Shown here: piece after piece, positions 8,865-17,210 of the stretch
Layout of the letters: every line of letters starts with the position of its first letter
How positions within the stretch are numbered: the first letter of the stretch is position 1
Origin: Phycicoccus sp. Soil748
GTDB lineage: Bacteria; Actinomycetota; Actinomycetes; Actinomycetales; Dermatophilaceae
Direction: 5' to 3'
Length of the DNA stretch: 64,000 bases
NCBI RefSeq assembly: GCF_001428025.1
Contig: NZ_LMSC01000006.1
Location: 428,582 to 492,581, forward strand
Notes under the pieces: model-generated
Seen by the model: only the letters and a program-made list of their open reading frames with translations
Database searches by the model: none
What the model was told of the DNA's origin: nothing
Translations under genes and position numbers: made by a program

Positions 8865-10625
8865 ATGTCTCACCTCGCCCTCGCGGTGCCCGCCGCCACC
8901 CCCCTGATCGACGCGACCTGGCTCGACTACCTCCTGGTCGTCATCTACTTCGGGTTCGTCCTGGGCATCGGCTTCCTGGCCCGCCGGTCGGTCTCCGACT
9001 CGATCGACTTCTTCCTCTCGGGCCGCTCGCTGCCGGCGTGGGTGACGGGTCTGGCGTTCATCTCCGCCAACCTCGGTGCCGTCGAGATCATGGGCATGTC
9101 CGCCAACGGTGCCGAGATCGGGCTGCCGACGGTGCACTACTTCTGGGTGGGTGCGATCCCCGCGATGCTGTTCCTCGGCGTCGTGATGATGCCGTTCTAC
9201 TACGGCTCCAAGGTGCGGTCGGTCCCGGAGTTCATGTTCCGCCGATTCGGCACGGGCGCGCACCTGGTCAACGCGATCAGCTTCGCGGTGGCCCAGCTCC
9301 TCATCGCCGGAGTCAACCTCTACCTGCTCGGCTCGATCGTCCACGCGCTGCTCGGCTGGCCGCTGTGGGTGGCGCTCATCGTCGCCGCAGCGATCGTGCT
9401 GTCCTACATCACCCTCGGTGGCCTGTCGGCCGCGATCTACAACGAGGTGCTGCAGTTCTTCGTCATCGTCGCCTCGCTGCTGCCGCTCACGCTGATCGGC
9501 CTGCACCGGGTCGGTGGCTACGGCGGCCTCAAGGACAAGATCGCCGCGTTCGCCGACTCCGCCCCCGCCGCCGCGAAGGTTGCCCCCGCAGGCCAGCAGC
9601 TCGAGTCCTGGCCCGGTCAGGCGCTGTCCGGCTTCAGCTCCGGCACCCTGTCGGTCATCGGGATCGTCTTCGGCCTCGGGTTCGTGCTGTCCTTCGGCTA
9701 CTGGACGACGAACTTCGTCGAGGTGCAGCGCGCGATGGCCTCCAAGTCGATCTCGGCGGCACGCAAGACGCCGATCATCGGGGCGTTCCCCAAGATGTTC
9801 GTGCCCTTCCTCGTCATCCTCCCCGGCATGGTCTCGGCCGTCCTGGTCAAGGAGATGGTCGACCTCAAGGGCGGTGGCCACCCGGCCGGCGGTGCCTCCG
9901 GCGAGGGCGTGAAGTACAACGACGCCCTGCTGCTCCTGATGCGCGACATCCTCCCCAACGGCTTGCTGGGCCTGGCCATCGCGGGCCTGCTCGCCGCGTT
10001 CATGGCCGGCATGGCGGCCAACATCTCGGCGTTCAACACCGTCTTCAGCTACGACCTGTGGCAGCGCTACATCCGCAAGGACCACAGCGACGACTACTAC
10101 CTGCGCATCGGCCGGCTCGCGACGGTGGCGGCGACGATCATCGCGATCTTCACGGCCACGATCGCGTCGAGCTTCTCCAACGTCATGGACTACCTCCAGA
10201 CGCTGTTCGGGTTCTTCAACGCACCGCTGTTCGCGACGTTCATCCTCGGCATGTTCTGGAAGCGCATGACCGCGACCGCGGGCTGGGTGGGCCTGTCGAG
10301 CGGCACCATCTCGGCCGTCATCGTGGCGTTCCTGTCCGAGGACGCGTTCGGGTCCGCCAGCCTCGGCGTCCTGCCGCTGTCCGGCCAGGGCGCGAGCTTC
10401 GTCGCCGCCTCCACCGCCTTCGTCGTCGACATCGTGGTCAGCGTCCTGGTGACCATGGTGACCGAGCCGAAGCCGGCCTCGGAGCTCAAGGGCCTGGTCT
10501 ACTCCGAGACGCCCAAGGAGGACCTCGTCGACCCGGACGAGGCCAGCCAGCCGTGGTACCAGCGCACGATGCCGCTCGCCGGGATCGCGCTCGTCATGGT
10601 CCTCATCCTCAACTTCGCCTTCTAG
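8865..10625 (+). CDS. Sodium:solute symporter (SSS family)
   Basis: 586 residues with about 13-14 hydrophobic helices spread along the whole length. Family-typical segments include F-F-L-S-G-R-S-L-P-A-W at about residue 50, a motif A-F-M-A-G-M-A-A-N-I-S-A-F-N-T in the middle, and a G-L-G-F-V-L-S-F-G-Y-W-T-T-N region. Residues 210-240 contain an Ala/Pro-rich loop. The length is normal for SSS carriers with extra helices. The substrate (sugar, amino acid or organic acid) cannot be told from sequence. The ATG follows the leader TAGGAGCCGCTG, and the same 12-base leader precedes the next gene. Confidence 0.85.
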   Translation: MSHLALAVPAATPLIDATWLDYLLVVIYFGFVLGIGFLARRSVSDSIDFFLSGRSLPAWVTGLAFISANLGAVEIMGMSANGAEIGLPTVHYFWVGAIPAMLFLGVVMMPFYYGSKVRSVPEFMFRRFGTGAHLVNAISFAVAQLLIAGVNLYLLGSIVHALLGWPLWVALIVAAAIVLSYITLGGLSAAIYNEVLQFFVIVASLLPLTLIGLHRVGGYGGLKDKIAAFADSAPAAAKVAPAGQQLESWPGQALSGFSSGTLSVIGIVFGLGFVLSFGYWTTNFVEVQRAMASKSISAARKTPIIGAFPKMFVPFLVILPGMVSAVLVKEMVDLKGGGHPAGGASGEGVKYNDALLLLMRDILPNGLLGLAIAGLLAAFMAGMAANISAFNTVFSYDLWQRYIRKDHSDDYYLRIGRLATVAATIIAIFTATIASSFSNVMDYLQTLFGFFNAPLFATFILGMFWKRMTATAGWVGLSSGTISAVIVAFLSEDAFGSASLGVLPLSGQGASFVAASTAFVVDIVVSVLVTMVTEPKPASELKGLVYSETPKEDLVDPDEASQPWYQRTMPLAGIALVMVLILNFAF

Positions 10626-10636
10626 GAGCCGCTGCC

Positions 10637-10942
10637 ATGCCAGACCAGACGACCGGAGCCGGCAAGAAGACCGCTGGGGCCTTCGACATCCGCAACATCA
10701 TCGGCCTGCTGCTCGGCACCTACGGCGTGATCCTGCTGCTCGCGGGGCTGTTCGGTGACAAGGCCCTGGACAAGACCGGTGGCGTCAACGCCAACCTGTG
10801 GACGGGGCTCGCGCTCGTCGTCGCGTCCGTGGTGTTCCTCGGCTGGGCGCGGCTCAAGCCGATCGTCGTCCCCGAGGAGGTCGCCAAGGCGGGAGACGAC
10901 CCGACCCGACCGGCGCCCCGCCGACGCACCAGCGGCCACTGA
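10637..10942 (+). CDS. Small membrane protein partner of the symporter
   Basis: 101 residues with two transmembrane segments (I-I-G-L-L-L-G-T-Y-G-V-I-L-L-L-A-G at about residues 20-38, and W-T-G-L-A-L-V-V-A-S-V-V-F-L-G-W at about 53-70) and a basic, Pro-rich tail. It starts 11 bases after the symporter stop and shares its ribosome-binding leader, so it is probably made with the symporter as an accessory subunit. No enzymatic motif is visible. Confidence 0.7.
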   Translation: MPDQTTGAGKKTAGAFDIRNIIGLLLGTYGVILLLAGLFGDKALDKTGGVNANLWTGLALVVASVVFLGWARLKPIVVPEEVAKAGDDPTRPAPRRRTSGH

Positions 10943-11006
10943 CCAGCCCCCGCCACTCGCGCTTCAACTCCCGCCCGCGCTCCTACCGAGCTCCTCCCGC
11001 TCCCAG

Positions 11007-11054
11007 CTTTGGGGGCAGGAGGGTGAGTCTGGGCTCACTCTCCCGCCCCCAAAG
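11007..11054. repeat. Intergenic inverted repeat A (ctttgggggc family), probable bidirectional terminator
   Basis: A 21-bp stem with one mismatch and one G-T pair closes a 6-base loop; the outer arms are ctttgggggc and gcccccaaag. It lies between two convergent genes and overlaps the last codons of the minus-strand MFS gene. It is related to the repeats at 12,261 and 13,333 by the outer arms and by an inner gtga/tcac pair. Confidence 0.8.
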
Positions 11055-12231
11055 TCAACGCGTCGGCGTTCTTGCCTGCTGCGCTGAGCCCCAGGGTCGC
11101 CGCTGCCGCCAGGGCCAGGAACCCGCCGACCACCCACATCAGCCGCGGTGAGGCGCCGAACAGCGCCCCCGCCAACGGTGGGGCGATGACGGTGCCGCCG
11201 ATGGAGGCCGCGCCGTAGAGGCTCTGGTAGCGGCCGTGCATGCCCTCGGGCGCGCGGTCCGCGGCATGGGCCGTCGCGGTCGGCTTGTAGAGCATCTCGC
11301 CCGCGGTGACGACCACCAGGGCGGTAAGGACGGTGGCGACCGCGGGGGACGGCGCCACGACGAGCCACCCGAGGCCGACCAGGGCGAACCCGGCGACGAT
11401 GAGCGGCTCCGGGCTGCGGGCTCGCAGGCGGTGGGCCAGCCACGGCTCGAACAGCACGATGAGCACACAGTTGAGCGAGATGGTCGTGCCGTAGACCCAG
11501 GGGGCGGCGCCGAGCGTGTCGAGCTGCCACGGCACGGCCGAGTAGGCGAAGCGGTAGGCGGTGTCGGCGACCACGACCGTGAGGAGCAGCAGGACGAAGC
11601 GCGGATCGGCACGCAGGGCGGTCAGCACGCGGGTGGGCGTGCCCTCGGGGGCGGCGGCGCGGGCCGTGGCCGGAACCACCAGGAGCACGACGCCCAGCAT
11701 GAGCAGGCTCGCCAGGGCGTCGATGACGAAGACCGCGCCGAAGTGGTGGACCGCGAGCAGACCGCCCAGTGGCGGCCCGAGCACCGTGCCGGCGTTGTTG
11801 ACCGACCGCATCCACGCGCTCGCGCGACGGCGGTCCTCGCTGGGGAGGGCGCTGGTGACCAGGGCGAAGGACACCGGTCGTCCGATGCCGCCGAGCGCGC
11901 CCATGACGAACAGCACGACGGCCAGGCCACCGGTCGGGGTGAGCGGGACGACGGCGCACCCGAGGGCTGAGGCGAGCGAGGCGAAGGCCAGGGTCGGGCG
12001 CAGTCCCCACCGGTCGCCCACCGAGCCGCCGGCGAGGTTGCCCAGGATCGTGCCCACACCCCATACCGCGGCCACCGACCCGGCAGCAGCCTCGTCGAGG
12101 CCGCGGTCGGAGACGAGGTAGAGCGGGACGAACACCCAGGCCATGGACCCGAGCGCGTTGACGAACCGGCCGACCAGCAACCACCGCACCCACCCCGGGA
12201 GTTCGCCCACGCCCGGCATCCTGCCAGCCAC
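11035..12231 (-). CDS. MFS transporter, drug-efflux-like
   Basis: 398 residues with 12 predicted transmembrane helices. The loop between helices 2 and 3 has G-G-S-V-G-D-R-W-G-L-R-P, a good match to the MFS motif A (G-x-x-x-D-R-x-G-R-R). The second half begins with a hydrophilic loop near residue 195. The size and layout fit the proton-driven multidrug efflux branch; the substrate is unknown. No neighbouring regulator is evident. Its 3' end runs into repeat A and its 5' side abuts repeat B, which separates it from the disrupted DUF559 gene. Confidence 0.85.
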   Translation of the reverse strand: MAGRMPGVGELPGWVRWLLVGRFVNALGSMAWVFVPLYLVSDRGLDEAAAGSVAAVWGVGTILGNLAGGSVGDRWGLRPTLAFASLASALGCAVVPLTPTGGLAVVLFVMGALGGIGRPVSFALVTSALPSEDRRRASAWMRSVNNAGTVLGPPLGGLLAVHHFGAVFVIDALASLLMLGVVLLVVPATARAAAPEGTPTRVLTALRADPRFVLLLLTVVVADTAYRFAYSAVPWQLDTLGAAPWVYGTTISLNCVLIVLFEPWLAHRLRARSPEPLIVAGFALVGLGWLVVAPSPAVATVLTALVVVTAGEMLYKPTATAHAADRAPEGMHGRYQSLYGAASIGGTVIAPPLAGALFGASPRLMWVVGGFLALAAAATLGLSAAGKNADALTLGAGE

Positions 12232-12260
12232 CCCCGACGCCCTCTTGCCGGTCTTCCCAC

Positions 12261-12308
12261 GTTTGGGGGCAACTTGGTGATCAGTACGTCACGCTGCTGC
12301 CCCCAAAC
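12261..12308. repeat. Intergenic inverted repeat B (gtttgggggca family)
   Basis: The outer arms gtttgggggca (12261-12271) and tgcccccaaac (12298-12308) pair perfectly over 11 bp. After a mismatched section an inner ggtga/tcac pairing (about 12277-12280 with 12289-12292) follows. Same layout as repeats A and C. It lies between the MFS gene and the 3' end of the disrupted DUF559 gene. Confidence 0.8.
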
Positions 12309-12309
12309 C

Positions 12310-13232
12310 GCCGCCGGTGAGGGCCTGTATGCCGTGACCACCTGTCGCATGAACGCGGCGGTCTGCAGGCGGAGTCCGATGAGGTCGATCGTCAGGACGG
12401 TCTCGCCGTCGATGGCGAGCGCGTTGCGTCGCAGGTTGTCTGCACTCACTGCCAGCCCGAGCCGGTGCTGCGCCCCGTCGACCTCCACCACGAGGGGGCA
12501 GTCCCGCCACCGCACATCCAGGTAGATCCGTCCGGCGATCCCGCTGCGGACGACCTGACGTTCGGGTGTCGGCAGGTGGTGCAGACGACACAAGGCTGCG
12601 AAGTCGAGCTCACCGAGGGAGTGTGCGCCGTCCGCGATGTCCTCGACGACCTGCCGGACGAAGGCCGAGCGACCGTAGTGGGCGCCCGCCAGCGCAGCGG
12701 CACGAGGTCGCCGGCCCGGACCAGCCGCTGCTGGACGGCCAGACACAGGACGAGGGCGGCTTGGCGGTCCGACCGGGCCCACTGAGCGGCTCGGATGGCA
12801 GCGACCGCAGGCCTCACCCGTGGGACACCAGCGGCCCGGACGTCCGAGCTGCGCGTCGCACGGACCTGGTGGACGCAGACCCCGCTCACCCGCCGGCTCC
12901 CGTGCCCCTCGTGGTCGACGGACACGTGGACCGTCTCCTCGTCGAAACCGGTCAGTCCGGCGGCCTCCAGTGCGGACACGCCGTCGAGGGCGGCGGAGCG
13001 CCCCACCTCCCAGACCGCTCGCCACCGCAGCGCCTCTCGGGACAGGGCGGCGGTGTGCACTGCCACCGTGCGCAGGCCGTGCAGGGCCCATCGGTCCGCC
13101 CGCTCGCACCTCGGAGGCGACGGCCCAGCGGTCCACCTCGGCGTCGAGGAGCATGGCGCGCGAGACGACGCCGCCGTGCAGCTCTGCGATGGCCGACACG
13201 GTGCGTCGACGGTCCTGGCCACGCTGGGTCAT
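12310..13232 (-). pseudogene. Disrupted AbiEi-like/DUF559 (Vsr-fold endonuclease-like) protein
   Basis: The N-terminus from ATG 13232 reads like an AbiEi-type winged-helix start (I-A-E-L-H-G-G-V-V-S-R-A-M-L-L). Near 13,090-13,100, after E-V-R-A-G, coherent sequence switches to the next frame (R-W-A-L-H-G-L-R ... L-E-A-A-G-L-T-G-F-D) until about 12,690. It then returns to the first frame for a DUF559 domain (V-E-V-D-G-A-Q-H-R, D-N-L-R-R-N-A-L, V-L-T-I-D-L-I-G-L-R), the Vsr/MTaseI-like endonuclease fold. The first switch fits one extra G in a gcgggcgg run, the second one missing base. The frame then has no stop and runs through repeat B. Either a decayed gene or consensus errors. Confidence 0.7.
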
Positions 13233-13332
13233 CGCGACAGGCTGTCGCGGGAGTGCGGGACGCGCCGCGCACGTCGGTCGCGCCTGTGGAGAGAGGGCTC
13301 CGGAAGCCGGGGCTGTGGACGCCCCCTACTTG

Positions 13333-13380
13333 CTTTGGGGGCGACAGAGTGACGTATGGGTCACCCTCGTGCCCCCAAAC
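13333..13380. repeat. Intergenic inverted repeat C (ctttgggggc family)
   Basis: The outer arms tttgggggc (13334-13342) and gcccccaaa (13371-13379) pair perfectly, with an inner gtgac (13349-13353) and gtcac (13360-13364). It has the same 48-bp span and two-tier design as repeats A and B. It lies between the start of the disrupted DUF559 gene and the 3' end of the dioxygenase gene. Confidence 0.8.
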
Positions 13381-13403
13381 GCGGGAAGGAGGAGAGGCGG
13401 GGC

Positions 13404-14207
13404 TCAGGTGAACTGCCAGGAGCGCTTGCTCAGGCCGAACCAGAAGCCGTCGATCACGCTCTCGTTCTCCAGCGAGCCCGACTCGTACGCTGCGCCGAGG
13501 CTGACGTAGAGCGGGGCCCAGTGCTCGGTGCGGGGGTGCGCCTCGCGAGCAGCAGGTGCCTGGTGGACGAAGTCGAGGATGGCGTCGATGTCCTGGCGCT
13601 CGAGGGCCTCGGCGGCCCAGTGGTCGAACTCCGACGACGCCGCCGGGGGCTGGCCATCAGGCCCGGCCGAGGGGTTGAACCACCGCAGGTTGTGCGTCGT
13701 GAACCCTGACCCGACGATCAGCGTGCCCTCGTCGCGCAGCGGAGCGAGCGTGCGCCCGATCTCGAACAGCGCCTTCGGGTCGAGGGTTGGCATCGACATC
13801 TGGAGGACGGGCACGTCGGCGTCGGGGTACATCTCCACCAGCGGGACGTAGGCGCCGTGGTCGAGACCGCGGGTCTCGTCGCGGTGGACGGGGTGGTCCG
13901 CGGTGTGCACGAGCCGCTCCACGGACGCCGCCAGCTCGGGGGCGCCCGGGGCGGCGTACGTGACGTCGTAGTAGCGCTGGGGGAAGCCCCAGAAGTCGTA
14001 CACGAGCGGCACCTGGCCCGAGGTGGCGCTGAGCGACAGCGGCGCCTCCTCCCAGTGGGCCGAGACCATGAGCACGTTCGCCGGCTTGCCGAAGGTGCCG
14101 GACCAGTCGGCGAGCTGCCGGGTCCACACCGGGTCGTCGGCCAGCGGGGGCGCTCCGTGGCTGAGGTACAGCACGGGCTGGCGCGCGGACACGGTCGAGG
14201 GGCTCAT
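13404..14207 (-). CDS. DODA-type extradiol aromatic ring-opening dioxygenase
   Basis: 267 residues from the chosen start. Metal and catalytic histidines of the class III extradiol family (4,5-DOPA dioxygenase, YgiD) are visible: His17 in L-S-H-G-A-P-P, His51 in S-A-H-W-E, His172 in T-T-H-N and His229 in E-H-W-A-P-L, plus His117 in L-D-H-G-A-Y. Such enzymes use Zn or Fe to open catechol-type rings, but the physiological substrate of most bacterial members is unknown. Family members begin about ten residues before the L-S-H-G motif, so ATG 14207 is preferred over an in-frame ATG at 14222; neither has a good ribosome site. Confidence 0.85.
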   Translation of the reverse strand: MSPSTVSARQPVLYLSHGAPPLADDPVWTRQLADWSGTFGKPANVLMVSAHWEEAPLSLSATSGQVPLVYDFWGFPQRYYDVTYAAPGAPELAASVERLVHTADHPVHRDETRGLDHGAYVPLVEMYPDADVPVLQMSMPTLDPKALFEIGRTLAPLRDEGTLIVGSGFTTHNLRWFNPSAGPDGQPPAASSEFDHWAAEALERQDIDAILDFVHQAPAAREAHPRTEHWAPLYVSLGAAYESGSLENESVIDGFWFGLSKRSWQFT

Positions 14208-14226
14208 GAGCTGAGCATACATCTAC

Positions 14227-14238
14227 TTGAATCTTCAA
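14227..14238 (-). promoter_or_regulatory. Candidate operator TTGAA-TC-TTCAA upstream of the dioxygenase
   Basis: A 5-2-5 dyad with perfect arms lies 20-31 bp upstream of the dioxygenase start. This AT-rich palindrome stands out in GC-rich DNA and resembles operators bound by MarR-type regulators of aromatic or redox-stress genes. No MarR gene is present nearby, so the regulator would be encoded elsewhere. Confidence 0.4.
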
Positions 14239-14373
14239 TCAATCACAGACGGCGGTCCTGTTGACGAGACCTCGCGCCGCGGACTTGACGCGACCGGCTA
14301 CCGTCGTGCGCGTTGCCATGTCCACGCTGCGACGAATCCGCAGCACATGGGAGCAGGAACCGAGGAAGAGAAC

Positions 14374-17205
14374 GTGAGCGAAGGGCGCAAGCTCGTCATC
14401 GTCGAGTCGCCGGCCAAGGCGAAGACGATCGGTGGCTACCTGGGCAAGGACTGGGACGTCGAGGCGTCCGTCGGCCACATCCGCGACATCCCGACCCCGT
14501 CGGAGATGCCCGCCGAGATCAAGAAGGGCCCGTTCGGCCGCTTCGGTGTCGACGTCGACAACGGCTTCGAGGCCTACTACGTCGTCGACAGCGACAAGAA
14601 GAAGAAGGTCGCCGAGCTCAAGCGTCTGCTCAAGAACGCCGACGAGCTCTACCTGGCCACTGATGAGGACCGCGAGGGCGAGGCGATCGCCTGGCACCTG
14701 CTCGAGGTGCTCAAGCCCAAGGTCCCGGTCAAGCGCATGGTGTTCCACGAGATCACCAAGGAGGCCATCCAGCGCGCCTCCACCAACACCCGTGACCTCG
14801 ACGTCGCCCTCGTCGACGCCCAGGAGACCCGCCGCATCCTCGACCGCCTCTACGGCTACGAGGTCAGCCCGGTCCTGTGGCGCAAGGTCAAGGCCGGCCT
14901 GTCCGCAGGCCGCGTGCAGTCCGTCGCGACCCGCATCGTGGTCGAGCGTGAGCGCGAGCGGATGGCGTTCGTCCGCGCGTCCTACTGGGACGTCGAGGGC
15001 GACTTCACGCCCGACGGGGCCTCCAACCAGTTCACCGCGCGGCTGACCTCGGTCGACGGCAGCCGCGTCGCCATGGGCCGCGACTTCAACGACGACGGCA
15101 CGCTCAAGGGCAAGTCCGTCGTCCATCTCGACGAGGCCACCGCGACCTCCATCGCCACCCAGGTGCTCACCTGCCAGGTCGGCGTCACGAGCGTCCAGGA
15201 GAAGCCGTACACCCGGCGCCCCAGCGCGCCCTTCACGACCAGCACCCTGCAGCAGGAGGCGTCGCGCAAGCTGCGCCTGTCCTCGAAGAACGCGATGCGC
15301 GTCGCGCAGCGCCTCTACGAGAACGGCTACATCACCTACATGCGCACCGACAGCACCACGCTGTCGGAGGCCGCCCTCACCGCGGCCCGCCAGCAGGCCC
15401 GTGACCTGTACGGCGCCGAGTACGTCCCGCAGTCGCCGCGCCTCTACGAGAAGAAGGTCAAGAACGCGCAGGAGGCCCACGAGGCCATCCGCCCCGCGGG
15501 TGACCGCTTCCGCACCCCGGCGCAGGTCGCCGGCGAGCTGCGCGGCGACGAGTTCGCCCTCTACGAGCTGATCTGGAAGCGCACCGTGGCCTCGCAGATG
15601 GCCGACGCGCGCGGCTCGACCGCGACGGTGAGGCTCGGCGGCACGCTCGAGGACGGGCGCGTCGTCGAGTTCAGCGCGTCCGGCACGGTCATCACCTTCC
15701 GCGGCTTCCTCGCGGCATATGAGGAGGGGCGCGACGAGGAGCGCGCGTCCAAGGCCGCCGAGGCCGAGGAGGAGCGCCGCCTGCCCAAACTGAGCGAGGG
15801 CGTCTCCCTCACCGTCGTGCGCGCCGAGGCCGACGGCCACGAGACCACGCCGCCCCCGCGCTACACCGAGGCGACGCTCGTGAAGGCCATGGAGGAGAAG
15901 GGAATCGGTCGCCCGTCGACCTATGCCTCCACCGTCGGCACCATCCAGGACCGTGGCTACGTCAACACCCGCGGGTCGGCGCTGATCCCGACCTGGCTGG
16001 CGTTCGCCGTGACGCGCCTGCTCGAGGAGCACTTCACCGAGCTCGTCGACTACGACTTCACCGCCTCCATGGAGGAGGACCTCGACCGCATCGCCGGTGG
16101 CGACGCCCAGCGCGCCGAGTGGCTCAAGCGGTTCTACTTCGGTGAAGGTGATGGCGGTGAGGGTGCTGGCGGCGAGGGAGGGGGCGCCGGTGTCGCCGCG
16201 AGCCGTGAGCCGGGCCTGCCGGACGCCAGTGGCGGCCACCTGGGCCTCAAGCAGCTCGTCGACGACCTCGGCGAGATCGACGCGCGCGAGATCTCGACCA
16301 TCCCGATCGGCGAGGGCATCGTCGTGCGGGTCGGGCGCTACGGGCCCTACGTCGAGGAGACCGTGCCGCAGGGTGTGGACCTGTCGACCGGCGAGATGAC
16401 CGACGACGCGTCCACCGCCCCGCGCCGAGCGACGATCAACGACGACGTCGCCCCCGACGAGATGACCCCGGCCAAGGCGCGCGAGCTGCTCGAGCAGTCC
16501 GCGGACGACGGCAAGGTCCTCGGCCAGGACCCGGAGAACGGTCGCGACATCGTGGCCAAGGCCGGCCGCTACGGCCCCTACGTCACCGAGGTCCTCGACG
16601 AGGAGACCGCGGCGCTCAAGGGCAAGAACAAGGTCAAGCCGCGGACGGCCTCGCTGTTCAAGGACATGGACCTCGCGACCATGGACCTCGAGACCGCGCT
16701 CAAGCTGCTCAGCCTGCCCCGCGTCGTCGGCGCGACGACCGAGGAGGACGGCACGACGGTCGAGATCACCGCGCAGAACGGCCGCTACGGGCCCTACCTC
16801 AAGAAGGGCACGGACTCCCGGTCGCTGACCACCGAGCAGCAGCTCTTCGACATCACGCTCGAGGAGGCGCTGGCGATCTACGCCCAGCCCAAGCAACGTG
16901 GTCGTGCCGCCTCGGCGCCGCTCAAGGAGCTCGGCAACGACCCGGTGTCCGGCCGGCCGATGGTGGTCAAGGACGGCCGGTTCGGCCCCTACGTCACCGA
17001 CGGTGAGACCAACTCGACCCTGCGCAAGGGCGACGACCCCGAGTCGATCACGCCCGAACGCGGTGCCGAGCTGCTCGCGGAGAAGCGGGCGAAGGGCCCG
17101 ACCACGCGCAAGCGCGCGGCCAAGAAGGCCCCGGCTCGCAAGACCGCCAAGAAGGCGGCCACCAAGAAGACCGCCACGAAGAAGACCGCGACCAAGAAGG
17201 CCTGA
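14374..17205 (+). CDS. topA: DNA topoisomerase I (type IA)
   Basis: 943 residues from GTG 14374, preceded by the ribosome site gaggaagag. An upstream ATG in the same frame is rejected because the encoded extension is unlike the family. The TOPRIM domain starts at once (L-V-I-V-E-S-P-A-K-A-K-T-I, with D-E-D-R-E-G-E at about residue 99); the catalytic tyrosine is in Y-I-T-Y-M-R-T-D-S. After the core come four repeats with the R-Y-G-P-Y-V/L pattern typical of actinobacterial TopA, which lacks zinc fingers, and a Lys/Ala-rich tail (K-K-A-T-K-K-T) that helps DNA binding and processivity. The enzyme relaxes negative supercoils. Confidence 0.97.
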   Translation: MSEGRKLVIVESPAKAKTIGGYLGKDWDVEASVGHIRDIPTPSEMPAEIKKGPFGRFGVDVDNGFEAYYVVDSDKKKKVAELKRLLKNADELYLATDEDREGEAIAWHLLEVLKPKVPVKRMVFHEITKEAIQRASTNTRDLDVALVDAQETRRILDRLYGYEVSPVLWRKVKAGLSAGRVQSVATRIVVERERERMAFVRASYWDVEGDFTPDGASNQFTARLTSVDGSRVAMGRDFNDDGTLKGKSVVHLDEATATSIATQVLTCQVGVTSVQEKPYTRRPSAPFTTSTLQQEASRKLRLSSKNAMRVAQRLYENGYITYMRTDSTTLSEAALTAARQQARDLYGAEYVPQSPRLYEKKVKNAQEAHEAIRPAGDRFRTPAQVAGELRGDEFALYELIWKRTVASQMADARGSTATVRLGGTLEDGRVVEFSASGTVITFRGFLAAYEEGRDEERASKAAEAEEERRLPKLSEGVSLTVVRAEADGHETTPPPRYTEATLVKAMEEKGIGRPSTYASTVGTIQDRGYVNTRGSALIPTWLAFAVTRLLEEHFTELVDYDFTASMEEDLDRIAGGDAQRAEWLKRFYFGEGDGGEGAGGEGGGAGVAASREPGLPDASGGHLGLKQLVDDLGEIDAREISTIPIGEGIVVRVGRYGPYVEETVPQGVDLSTGEMTDDASTAPRRATINDDVAPDEMTPAKARELLEQSADDGKVLGQDPENGRDIVAKAGRYGPYVTEVLDEETAALKGKNKVKPRTASLFKDMDLATMDLETALKLLSLPRVVGATTEEDGTTVEITAQNGRYGPYLKKGTDSRSLTTEQQLFDITLEEALAIYAQPKQRGRAASAPLKELGNDPVSGRPMVVKDGRFGPYVTDGETNSTLRKGDDPESITPERGAELLAEKRAKGPTTRKRAAKKAPARKTAKKAATKKTATKKTATKKA

Positions 17206-17210
17206 CCCGG

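Noticed and set aside
11622-12309. Read-through extension of the DUF559 frame into the MFS gene region
   Set aside because: The sequence after the palindrome is an out-of-frame copy of the MFS gene and becomes Arg/Pro/Ser-rich, so it is not a real fusion.
14227-14373. Extended N-terminus of topA from ATG 14227
   Set aside because: The extension is unlike the family, and GTG 14374 has a good ribosome site right before the conserved TOPRIM start.
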